In this document: one piece after another, positions 63,651 to 64,000 of the stretch
Layout of the letters: every line of letters starts with the position of its first letter
How positions within the stretch are numbered: the first letter of the stretch is position 1
Origin: Ligula intestinalis
Taxonomy: Eukaryota; Platyhelminthes; Cestoda; Diphyllobothriidea; Diphyllobothriidae
Direction of reading: 5' to 3'
Assembly: GCA_036362985.1 (NCBI GenBank)
Contig: JAYGXS010000009.1
Span: 8,945,180 to 9,009,179 of the forward strand
Length of the DNA: 64,000 bases
The notes under the pieces: model-generated
What the model was told of the DNA's origin: nothing
The model's input: the letters and a program-made list of their open reading frames with translations, nothing else
The model's database searches: none
Made by a program: the position numbers and the translations under genes

Positions 63651-63934
63651 GGCTGCCGATCTCACCCTCCCCATACCGCCAGTATCAGGCTACTGTCCAA
63701 GTGGGCCAGTTGTCTGATGTGGGCTGGGCGCACTGGCTGAAAACGCCAAAAAACTGTCTGCGCGGGCCAGAGCACCACCTACCCCTTTGACACACACACA
63801 CACACACTCTGGTCTGATGACATGGTCCGGTAAGTGTGACAGCTGACAGCCTTCTCGGCCATAATGAACCGTACTAACTTCAGGCTCGCATCACACGTGA
63901 GGGGTGGGGGATACGTGTCGGCTTCTGGAAGGAT

Positions 63935-64000
63935 CCACATACTTAAACCGCCACGCTTTGGCGGACCATTGGCTCAAGCCGATCGAGTTCTCCGCTTTTC
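63935..64000 (+). mobile_element. LINE-B 3' end, truncated by the window edge
   Basis: Translates as DHWLKPIEFSAF near 63963, the counterpart of ADLWLKPVEFAAF in the copy ending at 39043. It continues beyond the window. Confidence 0.6.

Noticed and set aside
1..64000. CRISPR arrays, operons, ribosome binding sites
   Set aside because: No regularly spaced identical repeats with unique spacers; the intron-exon structure and retroelements show a eukaryotic nuclear genome.

Overview
This is a eukaryotic, non-protist-like genomic window: coding sequence is split into short exons with GT...AG introns of 1.6 to 14.7 kb, and the introns are filled with degraded retroelements, microsatellites and two assembly gaps (24406-24805 and 39683-39782). 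The repeat types (a tRNA-headed SINE with a hammerhead-ribozyme-like core, Penelope-like elements, CR1/Jockey-like and RTE-like LINEs) and the exon content suggest a flatworm, most likely a large-genome tapeworm of the diphyllobothriidean type. The species assignment is inference.

One host gene is recognisable, on the + strand: six exons of an EFA6/PSD-family guanine-nucleotide exchange factor for ARF6 (9031-9089, 19305-19441, 29763-30213, 31781-31862, 46606-46945, 56569-57087). Splice phases match at all five junctions (0, 2, 0, 1, 2). They encode the second half of the Sec7 domain, a long Ala/Pro/Gln-rich linker, and a PH domain that is interrupted by about 220 residues of low-complexity sequence. 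The start of Sec7 and the end of PH lie outside the window or were not found. Coding sequence is about 1.6 kb of 64 kb.

The rest is repeats. LINE-A (CR1-like) has three antisense copies: nearly full-length at 2052-5177, 3'-truncated at 25872-27307 with an uninterrupted endonuclease ORF, and internally deleted at 32455-32966. LINE-B is seen only as 3' ends in both orientations. RTE-like LINE fragments lie at 24900-25870, 32095-32450, 34455-34800, 36265-36665 and 57412-57960. Penelope-like fragments with GIY-YIG motifs lie at 20440-21330, 27600-28720 and 43225-44720. Several non-coding repeat families (R2 to R7) fill much of the remaining space.

The most interesting system is a set of hammerhead-ribozyme-like motifs spread over several unrelated elements. 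They appear inside the tRNA-headed SINEs, downstream of Penelope-like ORFs, as a well-formed solitary copy at 58544-58591, and at both ends of two inverted-repeat elements (30353-30589 and about 54717-55432). All share C-U-G-A-N-G-A, a stem II, G-A-A-A and a very short stem III that is often a self-complementary tetramer followed by the predicted cleavage base. These were found by eye and folded by hand; no covariance search could be run.
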